Shown here: positions 1 through 7,317 of the stretch, piece by piece
How positions within the stretch are numbered: the stretch's first letter is position 1
How the letters are laid out: each line of letters begins with the position of its first letter
Notes under the pieces: generated by a model
What the model saw: the letters and a program-made list of their open reading frames with translations, nothing else
What the model was told of the DNA's origin: nothing
The model's database searches: none
Assembly: GCA_016190025.1 (NCBI GenBank)
Contig: JACPRG010000148.1
Location: forward strand, 1 to 32,164
DNA from: Candidatus Tectimicrobiota bacterium
GTDB lineage: Bacteria; UBA8248; JACPRG01
DNA length: 32,164 nucleotides
Reading direction: 5' to 3'
Position numbers and translations under genes: made by a program

Positions 1-16
1 ATTCAATCCATTGAAA

Positions 17-865
17 TTAAATAGATTTCTTTCCAACAGACTCAAGGAAACCCTCCAGGTGATACGCCTTCTTGTCCGGGTGGAGGAGGCTGAACCGCTC
101 GCGGAACTTTTCGCTCTGGCTCACCAGAATATCCACATGGACGAGACAGCAAAGGTGAATCAGCTCCTCATCGTCGCCGCGCCTTTGGTCTTTATAGCGC
201 ATCTTGTAGAGGTATTGCTTGAGCAGGGGCAGCTTCGTGAACGTCGCCACCGTGGGGCACCGGTGGATCTTGCCATCGACCCGCCGGGCGATCTCGCCCG
301 GCTTCTCGGCCCGGATGACATCGCCCATCAGTTTCCGGATGAGCTCCCGCCGGTTATCCTTCCCGTAGCGCGCCAAGAGGGTTGCGAAGTCCTCTACACC
401 CCCTTCGTCAAAGGAAGACTCCTTGAACAGATGGTGCAGCACCCGCCCGAACGCCTCCTGGCGGCTCATCCGGTCCCTCAGCTCCAGCTCCGCCGAAACC
501 TCGTACTTCCCTTCAGAGAGGTCGGCGACGAGCCTGCGGATCTTGTCCCCCTCCTTGTCGTCGTAGTGCCACCAGTACCGGGGGATCATCTCCAGGAATG
601 CCTGGACCTCATCCCGGACCAGCCAGCCGAAGTGCTGCAGGACACGGTCGGAGACAACCTTCCGGACCAGCTTGAAAAGCCCGGCCCCCTCTTCCACTTC
701 GCCGAACCGGAAGGGGCTTGAGAGGTCGATGAGGGCGGTGTCGTCAAACGCGACCTCGATGTCATCGTGCTCCCGGCTTCCTTTATCGATCGGCGTGCCC
801 GCCGGGTCGATCCCCTCTTCTCTGAGGCGCCGGTACACTGAGGCGTCAAGATACACAATGGGCAT
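17..865 (-). CDS. PIN-like domain protein of unknown function
   Basis: I do not recognise a named family for this 282-residue protein. Two parts resemble a PIN nuclease fold: the start (MPIVYLDASVYRRL), a hydrophobic strand ending in an Asp and followed by a helix, and the end, where an acidic DDEEL helix leads into DILVSQSEKF, like the last acidic helix and strand of PIN proteins. Between them lie about 190 residues of mostly charged helical sequence, longer than a classic PIN domain of about 130 residues. No signal peptide or membrane segment is seen. It is the last gene of a minus-strand run and starts 15 nt after the stop of the SAM-hydrolase-family gene, with AGGGG upstream of the ATG, so it is probably co-transcribed with mtaB. 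The fold is inferred from two short matches and nuclease activity is untested. Confidence 0.6.
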   Translation of the reverse strand: MPIVYLDASVYRRLREEGIDPAGTPIDKGSREHDDIEVAFDDTALIDLSSPFRFGEVEEGAGLFKLVRKVVSDRVLQHFGWLVRDEVQAFLEMIPRYWWHYDDKEGDKIRRLVADLSEGKYEVSAELELRDRMSRQEAFGRVLHHLFKESSFDEGGVEDFATLLARYGKDNRRELIRKLMGDVIRAEKPGEIARRVDGKIHRCPTVATFTKLPLLKQYLYKMRYKDQRRGDDEELIHLCCLVHVDILVSQSEKFRERFSLLHPDKKAYHLEGFLESVGKKSI

Positions 866-880
866 GATGAGACCCCTGAT

Positions 881-1696
881 TCAGCCGCCGAGCTCCACGA
901 CCACGGGCGCATCGACGCCCGCGCGAAGGGTCCGGGCGGCGCTTCCCGAAGAAATGAAGACCTCCACAAACCCCCAGGAGTTGAACAGCGCCGCCGGCCT
1001 CCCCTCCGGGGACTCGTAATAATACCTGACGAGCTCGCCGATTTCCCGCCCGCCGAGGTACACCCGCGCGCCTTCTTTCCCCGCGACGGAAAGCGCCCGG
1101 TCCCAGGAGGCGCGGTCGATGTTGGTCATCAGATTGCCGAAACGGTCCACGTGGATCACCACGCCGTGAACCCGGACGCCTCCGCCCGCTTCGGCCTCGA
1201 TCCGGGGCGCTGGAAGCGGCAGCCGGACAGCGTCGAAGACCTCCGGGCCGGCGTCGGCCGGGTCCGCGCCCGCCGCCAGATGCGCCGCCGCAGGGGCGAA
1301 GACGTCCCGCCCGTGAAACGTGGCGGACCTTTCCGGAAGGAGCCACGCCGGGTTGCAGAGCTCGCGGACCTTCGCCCCCTCCCCTTCCACGGCGAAGGTC
1401 AGGATTCCGTTGTCCGGCCCCAGGAAGAGATACCTCACGCCCTGGACCAGAATCGCCCGGCGGCGGCTCCCCACGCCGGGGTCCACGACCGCGACGTGGA
1501 CGGTCCCCTCGGGAAAGTACGGATGCGCCGCCCGGAGAAGCAAGCCCCCGGTCCGGACGTCCTGGGGGGGGACGTCATGGGTGATGTCCACGATGATGAG
1601 GCCGGGGCAGATCCCCAGCGCCACCCCCTTCATCGTCCCGACGAATCCGTCCGAGAGCCCGAAGTCCGTGGTGAGGGTCACAATGCGGCCGGTCAC
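881..1696 (-). CDS. SAM hydroxide adenosyltransferase family protein (DUF62)
   Basis: The 271-residue product matches the DUF62/SAM hydroxide adenosyltransferase family, relatives of fluorinase and chlorinase; characterised members split S-adenosylmethionine into adenosine and methionine using water. Visible motifs are TLTTDFGLSDGFVGTMKG near the N-terminus, VDPGVGS in the middle, GPDNGILT, FHGRDVFAPAAAHLA, and a C-terminal half with HVDRFGNLMTNI and the FNSWGFVEVFI strand. I chose the GTG start at 1696 because the protein begins VTGRIVTLTTDFG there and its GTGA overlaps the mtaB stop by 4 bp, a classic translational-coupling arrangement. Upstream sequence in this frame is a shadow of mtaB. 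Its coupling to a SAM-consuming radical enzyme suggests a role in SAM balance, which is inference. Confidence 0.9.
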   Translation of the reverse strand: MTGRIVTLTTDFGLSDGFVGTMKGVALGICPGLIIVDITHDVPPQDVRTGGLLLRAAHPYFPEGTVHVAVVDPGVGSRRRAILVQGVRYLFLGPDNGILTFAVEGEGAKVRELCNPAWLLPERSATFHGRDVFAPAAAHLAAGADPADAGPEVFDAVRLPLPAPRIEAEAGGGVRVHGVVIHVDRFGNLMTNIDRASWDRALSVAGKEGARVYLGGREIGELVRYYYESPEGRPAALFNSWGFVEVFISSGSAARTLRAGVDAPVVVELGG

Positions 1697-3057
1697 GGCG
1701 CCACGGGAAGCCGCAAGGGCGTCCCCCGGACGTTTTCGGGCTCCACCTCCTCCACCCGCACCTTCACCAGCTCGTTCATCCACGCGTCCGGTCCCAGGGT
1801 CAGCGTCTTGATGTAATTTCCGGTCAGGCCCTGAAGGAGACCCGTCTTCTTGTGCCGGGTATTCTCGATCAGGACTTCGACCGCCTGGCCCAAGCGCTCC
1901 TCGAAAAACGCCCGGCGCTTGCGGAGCCCCAGCTCGCGCAACAGGGTCACGCGCTCTCTGCGCGCCTCGGGCGAGACACACCCCGGAAGACGCGCCGCGG
2001 GCGTGTTCCTCCGGGGGGAGTAGGGAAAGACGTGGAGATAGGTGATGGGCAGCTCCTCGACGAGGGCGCACGTGCGCCGGAACGCGGCCTCGGTCTCGGT
2101 CGGGAACCCGGCGATGACGTCCGCGCCGATCCCCGCCGTCGGAAACGCCTTCTTCAGGGCCCACAGCCGGTCGGCGTAATGGGCGGCCGCATAGGGCCGG
2201 CGCATGGCCCTCAGGACGCCGTCGTCGCCGCTTTGAAGCGGGACGTGGAAGTGGGGGGCGACGCAAGGGGTCTCGGCGCACGCCTCGATGAGGCGGTCCG
2301 GGATCTCCCACGGATTGAGGGAGCTGATGCGCAGCCTCCTCAGCCCGGGGATCTCTCCCAGGCGCCGGACCAGATGGGCCAGCTCGATGGGGGGATTCAG
2401 GTCCCAGCCGTAGCTACCCAGGTCCACCCCGGTCAGGACGACCTCGCGGAACCCCCGGGCGACCAGGACCCGGACCTGCTGGACGGCGGCCTCCAGCGGC
2501 AGGCTCCGGCTCTTCCCCCGGGCCAGGGTGACGGCGCAGAAAGAGCAGCGAAATTGGCAGCCGTCCTGGACCTTGATGAAGGCGCGGGTGTTACCGGGGA
2601 AATTCCGGAGGGGAACCTCCTCGAACCTCTCGACGCGGTCCATTTCCCCCACCTCGACGACCGGCGCCCCAAGAGGGCGCTTGTGCAGACCGTTGCTCTC
2701 CAGGAAGGTCTTCAGCCGCTCGGCGAGCCGGAGCTTCTCCCGGTTCCCCAGGACCAGATCCACCCCCTCCAGGGCGGCCGCGCCTTCCGGGTTGGCCTGG
2801 GGGTAGCAGCCGGCCAGGACCACCACCGCACCCCCGTTGGCGCGGACGGCCCGTCGGGCCAGTTGGCGGGAACGGTAGTCGCTGTTGCCGGTCACCGTGC
2901 AGGTGTTGATGACGTAGACGTCGGCGGCGCTCTCGAAGGGGACCACCCGGAACCCGCCCGTCTCCAGTCCTTCGAGCATGGCGGCCGCCTCGGACTGGTT
3001 CATCCGGCACCCCAGCGTGTCCAGCGCGACCCGAAGTCCCTCCCCTCTGAACGACAT
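1693..3057 (-). CDS. mtaB: tRNA t6A37 methylthiotransferase MtaB (radical SAM)
   Basis: This 454-residue protein is a methylthiotransferase of the MiaB/MtaB class that converts t6A37 to ms2t6A37 in tRNAs reading ANN codons. The N-terminal UPF0004 domain supplies three cysteines for one [4Fe-4S] cluster: C17 in TLGCRMNQSE, C53 in NTCTVT and C84 in AGCYPQ. The radical SAM core has C167, C171 and C174 in DGCQFRCSFCAV (CxxxCxxC). A C-terminal TRAM-like region follows, around VEVLIENT and the end. The NTCTVTGNSDYRSRQ pattern and VLAGCYPQ fit MtaB better than MiaB or RimO. It is the first gene of a three-gene minus-strand run, overlapping the next start by 4 bp. A TAATAT box (3133-3128) is the only promoter-like element I see upstream, with no convincing -35. 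Confidence 0.92.
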   Translation of the reverse strand: MSFRGEGLRVALDTLGCRMNQSEAAAMLEGLETGGFRVVPFESAADVYVINTCTVTGNSDYRSRQLARRAVRANGGAVVVLAGCYPQANPEGAAALEGVDLVLGNREKLRLAERLKTFLESNGLHKRPLGAPVVEVGEMDRVERFEEVPLRNFPGNTRAFIKVQDGCQFRCSFCAVTLARGKSRSLPLEAAVQQVRVLVARGFREVVLTGVDLGSYGWDLNPPIELAHLVRRLGEIPGLRRLRISSLNPWEIPDRLIEACAETPCVAPHFHVPLQSGDDGVLRAMRRPYAAAHYADRLWALKKAFPTAGIGADVIAGFPTETEAAFRRTCALVEELPITYLHVFPYSPRRNTPAARLPGCVSPEARRERVTLLRELGLRKRRAFFEERLGQAVEVLIENTRHKKTGLLQGLTGNYIKTLTLGPDAWMNELVKVRVEEVEPENVRGTPLRLPVAP

Positions 3058-3222
3058 CGCCGATCCCTCTCTCAGGCGCTATCTCCTCCCGCCCCGTTCC
3101 GCGCGGCGGGAACCCGGACGGATCGCTATATTACCGAACTTTTCCGCCGCGGACGACCCCGCCGAGGGCGCCGGACCTCTCCCCGCCGTACGGCGCGGGG
3201 AGCGGGGTCCACGAGAAATCCC

Positions 3223-3251
3223 TTGACTTGCGGTCACTTGTCTGTTAGGTT
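3223..3251 (+). promoter_or_regulatory. Candidate sigma-70 promoter for the FAD/2Fe-2S/MoxR/VWA operon
   Basis: TTGACT at 3223-3228 and TAGGTT at 3246-3251 are separated by 17 nt. The -35 is a good match and the -10 is weak (3 of 6). It lies about 115 nt before the first gene of the plus-strand molybdenum-hydroxylase operon. The -10 overlaps the left arm of the inverted repeat at 3248-3278, so a protein bound there would block the polymerase. Assigned by eye. Confidence 0.45.
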
Positions 3252-3278
3252 GACTTTGCTTGTGGAAGAACGTCAACC
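3248..3278. repeat. Operator-like inverted repeat GGTTGAC-N17-GTCAACC
   Basis: Perfect 7-bp arms, GGTTGAC at 3248-3254 and GTCAACC at 3272-3278, are separated by 17 nt. The repeat overlaps the candidate -10 element and start region upstream of the FAD-subunit gene. The same 7-mer pair, in the opposite orientation and with the same 17-nt spacing, lies at 29650-29682 between the second molybdenum-hydroxylase operon and the amidohydrolase gene. A regulator-binding site is inferred; it could also form a weak hairpin in the leader RNA. Confidence 0.45.
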
Positions 3279-3365
3279 CTTGGAAGACCCTGTCTGCCCT
3301 GTAAGCGTAGCGGCGATGCGCGTGTGGCTCGCAACCGCCCATCTGGATAACGGGATTAACCAGAG

Positions 3366-4229
3366 ATGAAGAACTTCGATTACACAGCCCCTCGAACGCT
3401 GGAGGAAGCCCTTTCCGTCCTCAAAGGGGCGGAAGAAGGCTGGCACGTCCTCTCCGGGGGAACCAACCTCGTGGTCGAGATTCGAGACCGGAAAAAGGCC
3501 CCCGACGTCGTCGTGGACATCAGCTCCATCGATTCGCTCCGCTACATACGCGAGGAAGGCGGAAAGATCAAGATCGGTGCCCGGGCCAGCGTGGAGGATT
3601 TGCTGCGATCCAAGCTCATCCGGGACAAAGCCGGCGTCCTGTACGAGTGCGCGCTGAACTTCGCCGGCCCGCCGATCCGCAACCGCGCCACGGTCGCCGG
3701 CAACATCGTGGACGCCTCCCCCGCCGCCGACCTTGTCCCCCCGCTGCAGGCCCTGGACGCCGTGGCCGTCCTGAAGAGCGCCGACGGGGAGAGGCGGGTC
3801 CCGGTCAGCGAATTCGCCCAAGGCGTCCGGAAGACCGTGCGGCGGCTTAACGAATTGGTGACGGAAATCGAGTTTCAACCCATCCGGGACGGCTCGGGCT
3901 ACGGGTACTACAAGCTGGGACGGCGGAGGGCCATGGCCATCTCGGTCGTCAGCGCGGCGGTCGTCCTGCGGATGGACAACGGAACCTGCCGCAAGGCGGG
4001 GATTTCCCTGGGGGCGGTGGCGCCGACGCCCATCCGAATCACGCGGGCGGAAGCGCTGCTTTCGGGCCAGCCGGCACCGGACGAGGCCACGGTGAGCGAG
4101 TGTGCCCGCCTGGCCGCCGAGGCCGCCAAGCCCATCGACGACATCCGGGCCTCGGCCGAGTACCGGAAGCTGATGTGCGAGGTGCTGACCCGAAGGCTGA
4201 TCCGCCGGGCCCTGGGCCGGGAAGCCTAA
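3366..4229 (+). CDS. Molybdenum hydroxylase FAD-binding (medium) subunit
   Basis: The 287-residue protein matches the FAD-binding medium subunit of the xanthine dehydrogenase/CO dehydrogenase family (CoxM type), which carries electrons from the iron-sulfur subunit to an acceptor. It opens with FDYTAPRTLEEALSVL, typical of the family. The FAD-contacting loops are visible as LSGGTNLVVEIRD (about residues 31-43) and RNRATVAGNIVDASPAADL (about 108-126). The C-terminal CO-dehydrogenase flavoprotein domain follows after GYGYYKLGRRRAMAISVVSAA. It is first in a five-gene plus-strand run and is followed 16 nt later by the [2Fe-2S] subunit. No molybdopterin-binding large subunit is encoded next to it, which is unusual. 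The substrate cannot be read from this subunit. Confidence 0.9.
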   Translation: MKNFDYTAPRTLEEALSVLKGAEEGWHVLSGGTNLVVEIRDRKKAPDVVVDISSIDSLRYIREEGGKIKIGARASVEDLLRSKLIRDKAGVLYECALNFAGPPIRNRATVAGNIVDASPAADLVPPLQALDAVAVLKSADGERRVPVSEFAQGVRKTVRRLNELVTEIEFQPIRDGSGYGYYKLGRRRAMAISVVSAAVVLRMDNGTCRKAGISLGAVAPTPIRITRAEALLSGQPAPDEATVSECARLAAEAAKPIDDIRASAEYRKLMCEVLTRRLIRRALGREA

Positions 4230-4245
4230 GAGGGACGAGAGGCGA

Positions 4246-4719
4246 ATGAAAAAGGAACACACCGTCAAATTCACCTTGAACGGCGAGACCATCGAGCGGA
4301 CCTTCTCCTCCAACCTGTCCCTGCTGAACGCCCTCCGCTATGAAATCGGCGCCACCGAGGTCAAGAACGGCTGCGAGAAGGGCGATTGCGGGGCGTGCGT
4401 GGTGATCGTGAACGGCCAGGCCGAGAACACCTGTTGCATGCTCGCCGTGCAGGCCGACGGGAAAGACATCGTCACAGTCAAGGGCCTGGGGACCATCGAC
4501 AACCTAGCCCCCCTCCAGAGGGCCTTCATCGAAATGGGGGCGATTCAGTGCGGTTTTTGCACGCCGGGCATGTTGTGCGCCGCCCAGGCGTTTTTGGACG
4601 AGCATCCGAGCCCGACCCGCCAGGAGATCAAAGTGGGAATCTCGGGCAACCTCTGTCGTTGCACGGGATACGTGAAGATCATTGACGCCATCGAGGCCGT
4701 CGCGCAGGGAAAGTATTGA
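4246..4719 (+). CDS. Molybdenum hydroxylase [2Fe-2S] (small) subunit
   Basis: This 157-residue protein is the two-cluster iron-sulfur subunit (CoxS type). The plant-ferredoxin-like N-terminal cluster has C43, C48, C51 and C63 (NGCEKGDCGAC, then C63 in ENTCC). The helical C-terminal domain holds C102 and C105 (QCGFCTPGM) and C137 and C139 (GNLCRCTGY). All eight ligands are present. The ATG at 4246 has GAGAGG upstream. It lies 16 nt after the FAD subunit, and a 218-nt gap follows before the MoxR gene. In the family, large, medium and small subunits form a (LMS)2 enzyme; here the large subunit must come from elsewhere. Confidence 0.93.
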   Translation: MKKEHTVKFTLNGETIERTFSSNLSLLNALRYEIGATEVKNGCEKGDCGACVVIVNGQAENTCCMLAVQADGKDIVTVKGLGTIDNLAPLQRAFIEMGAIQCGFCTPGMLCAAQAFLDEHPSPTRQEIKVGISGNLCRCTGYVKIIDAIEAVAQGKY

Positions 4720-4758
4720 CGAATTCGATGGGCGAAGGTAATTAGATAAGTGGAATTG

Positions 4759-4786
4759 ACGCCCGCGCTCCCCAGGGACCGGGCGT
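4759..4786 (+). other. Hairpin between the 2Fe-2S subunit and MoxR genes
   Basis: ACGCCCG (4759-4765) pairs with CGGGCGT (4780-4786) around a 14-nt loop, 40 nt after the iron-sulfur subunit stop. There is no T-run, so it is not a standard intrinsic terminator. It could stabilise the 3' end of the subunit message or reduce read-through into the chaperone genes. The rest of the 4720-4937 gap holds nothing I can identify. Confidence 0.35.
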
Positions 4787-4937
4787 TCACTTTCGTGGTG
4801 AGCCGATCCCCGGGTGACCCGCCGCCGCGGGCCGCAAAATGGATTGTCTCCCTTTCATGTTCCAAGCGGCAAGAGAAGGCAGGGCCCCGGCCCTCCGGAA
4901 GACTGCCCAAAACCCCAGCGACGAGGACCCTTTCCGA

Positions 4938-5825
4938 ATGTTTGAATCGATTGAGGCTCTCCAGCAAGCGCTCCGGAAAGAAAACTACATCGCCGACCGC
5001 ACCCTGGCCACCACCCTCTACCTCTCCATCTCCATGAAAAAGCCCATCTTCCTCGAAGGGGAGGCCGGAGTGGGGAAAACCGACGTGGCCAAGGTGCTCT
5101 CCCGGCTCACCGACAGCCGGCTGATCCGCCTCCAGTGCTACGAAGGATTGGACGCCAACACCGCCCTGTATGAATGGAACTACGCCAAACAACTCCTTCG
5201 CATCAAGATGGAGGAAGGGAGCAAGGCGTCCCGCCATGAGCTGGAGGAGACCATCTTCAGCCCCGAGTTCCTCATCGCCCGGCCCTTGCTTCAAGCCATC
5301 CAGGAGAGCAACGAGAAGCCGCCCGTGCTGCTCATCGATGAGGTGGACCGGAGCGACGAGGAATTCGAAGCATTCCTCCTCGAGGTCCTGGCCGACTTCC
5401 AGATCACGATCCCCGAGATCGGCACGATCCAGGCGGCTCACAAGCCCAACGTGATCCTGACCTCCAACCGGACCCGGGACGTCCACGACGCGCTGAAGCG
5501 GCGCTGCCTGTATTTGTGGATTGATTACCCGACCTTCGAGAAAGAGCTGGAGATCGTCCTGGTCAAGATCCCCGGCATCCGGGAAGAGCTGGCCCGGCAG
5601 ATCTGCAACTTTATGCAGGGGTTCCGGGAGATCGACTTCTACAAAAAGCCCGGGATCGCCGAGACCCTGGACTGGGCCACGGCGCTGATGACCCTGAGCC
5701 GGAAAACTCTGGAAGCGGAAGCCGTCAACGAAACCCTGGGCGCCATCTTCAAGTACCAGGAAGACGTGATCCGGGCGCGCCAAGAGGCCGTGCCCATGCT
5801 TCTCGCCCGGTACGCGGGAGACTAG
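4938..5825 (+). CDS. MoxR-family AAA+ ATPase (CoxD-like maturation factor)
   Basis: This is a 295-residue AAA+ ATPase of the MoxR family. Walker A is GEAGVGKT at residues 41-48, Walker B is LLIDEVDR at about 131-138, and the sensor-1 strand is VILTSNRTRD. MoxR ATPases work with VWA-domain partners as chaperones that help insert cofactors; CoxD is the member that matures CO dehydrogenase. I chose the ATG at 4938 because GAGG lies 11 nt upstream and family-like sequence starts there. An upstream in-frame ATG at 4839 has no ribosome-binding site and adds atypical residues. The next gene, a VWA protein, starts 4 nt after its stop, so the pair is tightly coupled. Confidence 0.88.
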   Translation: MFESIEALQQALRKENYIADRTLATTLYLSISMKKPIFLEGEAGVGKTDVAKVLSRLTDSRLIRLQCYEGLDANTALYEWNYAKQLLRIKMEEGSKASRHELEETIFSPEFLIARPLLQAIQESNEKPPVLLIDEVDRSDEEFEAFLLEVLADFQITIPEIGTIQAAHKPNVILTSNRTRDVHDALKRRCLYLWIDYPTFEKELEIVLVKIPGIREELARQICNFMQGFREIDFYKKPGIAETLDWATALMTLSRKTLEAEAVNETLGAIFKYQEDVIRARQEAVPMLLARYAGD

Positions 5826-5829
5826 TCTC

Positions 5830-7125
5830 TTGCTGGAAGGTCAGAGCAAGCCGGCGTCGGACGGAAGACACATCGTCCGGATTCCCCGGGGGGCCCAGCA
5901 CAAGGACTTCACCCGGGACCTCCTGGCCTTTTGCCGCCAGCTCCGGGCGCGGCAGATCAAGGTCACGACGGGAAAGATCCTGGACCTCTACAACAGCTTC
6001 CAGTTCATCGACGTGACCCGCAAGGAGGACTTCCGCGCGGCCGCCCGGTCCAACATGATCTCCAGCCACGATGAGATGAAGATCTTCAATGAGGTCTTCG
6101 ACGAGTTCTGGGGCCTCGAGCAGGACGAGGAGGTGACGCCCGAGGGGCTGGAAGGGTGCGGAGCCGAGGGAGAGCCCCCGCCCTTCGATCCAGAAGGCTG
6201 CGGCGCGGAAGGACAAGAATCCGGCCCCGAGGGAGAGGAAGAGGGCCCCGAGGTGGAAGGCGAGGGAGAAGGAGAGGAAGAGGAATTCTTCCTCATGGAC
6301 GAGGGGGCCGATCAGGAGGGCGAAGAAGACGAGTCTGCGGCAGACGAGGACAAGCTCCCCAGCTACAGCCCCTACGAGGTCCTGGCCGTCAAGGATTTCG
6401 GGAACATCAAGGGCGAAGAGGTCGAGGCGATCCGAAAGCTCATCGCCGAGCTGGCCCCCAAACTGGCCACCCGGCTGAGCCGGCGCAAGACGGCCAGCCC
6501 GCGCAGAAAACTGGTGGACATGCGGCGCACCATCCGCAAGAACCTGCGCCACGGCGGGGACATCCTCCGTTTCTTCCACCGCAAACCGAAGATCAAAAAG
6601 AACGACATCGTCCTCATCTGCGACGTCAGCGGCTCCATGGACGCCTACAGCCAGTTCCTCGTCCAGTTCATCTACGGACTCCAGAGCGAGATCAAGAACA
6701 TCGAGACGGCCGTGTTCAGCACCCGCCTGACGATCGCCACGCCGTACCTGCGGGAGCGGGAGCTTCACAAGGCCCTCGGCCGCCTGGCGGAAAAGGTGCA
6801 CGACTGGTCGGGCGGAACCAACATCGGCGGCTGCCTCAAGACCTTCAACGAGCGTTGGGGGTCTATGATGGTCTCCAAACGAACCATCGTGATCGTCATC
6901 AGCGACGGCTGGGACCGGGGCGAAATCGAGGTCCTGGACCGCGAGATGCGCAGGCTTCGAAACCGCTGCCGCCGGCTGATCTGGCTCAACCCCCTCTTAG
7001 GGAGTCCCGGCTACAAGCCCATCGACCGGGGGATGCGAACCGCCCTGCCCTACCTGGACCAGTTTTTGCCGGCCCACAACCTGAAGGCCCTCACCAATCT
7101 CGCCGAGACCCTGACGATCGATTAG
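5830..7125 (+). CDS. VWA-domain protein, CoxE-like, with acidic linker
   Basis: The 431-residue product is a CoxE-type von Willebrand factor A protein, the usual partner of MoxR/CoxD ATPases. The C-terminal VWA domain has its metal-ion site visible as DVSGSMD (about residue 265), SGGTNIGG and ISDGWDRGE. A very acidic Glu/Gly stretch covers about residues 97-176 and contains two near-copies of EGCGAEG, each with a cysteine. A basic segment follows (RLSRRKTASPRRKLVDM). The start is TTG at 5830, with GGGAG 9 nt upstream inside the end of the ATPase gene; I see no better ATG. CoxE function is inferred from the pairing with MoxR and the preceding subunit genes. Confidence 0.87.
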   Translation: MLEGQSKPASDGRHIVRIPRGAQHKDFTRDLLAFCRQLRARQIKVTTGKILDLYNSFQFIDVTRKEDFRAAARSNMISSHDEMKIFNEVFDEFWGLEQDEEVTPEGLEGCGAEGEPPPFDPEGCGAEGQESGPEGEEEGPEVEGEGEGEEEEFFLMDEGADQEGEEDESAADEDKLPSYSPYEVLAVKDFGNIKGEEVEAIRKLIAELAPKLATRLSRRKTASPRRKLVDMRRTIRKNLRHGGDILRFFHRKPKIKKNDIVLICDVSGSMDAYSQFLVQFIYGLQSEIKNIETAVFSTRLTIATPYLRERELHKALGRLAEKVHDWSGGTNIGGCLKTFNERWGSMMVSKRTIVIVISDGWDRGEIEVLDREMRRLRNRCRRLIWLNPLLGSPGYKPIDRGMRTALPYLDQFLPAHNLKALTNLAETLTID

Positions 7126-7317
7126 CCCTCAGGGGGGCCTTTCACACAGGAACCGGACCCTCTCCCGGAAGGCTGCCGTTCGCGGGAGCGATGGGACGCG
7201 CAAAGGCGGCCCGCCGGAAAGTCGCGGACAACCGTCCTTCGCGCATTGACACCCGGCGGGATCGGGGCCAAGATTCACGTTGTTTTCTCTGTCCCGCGCG
7301 CAAACGAAAGGAACAGG

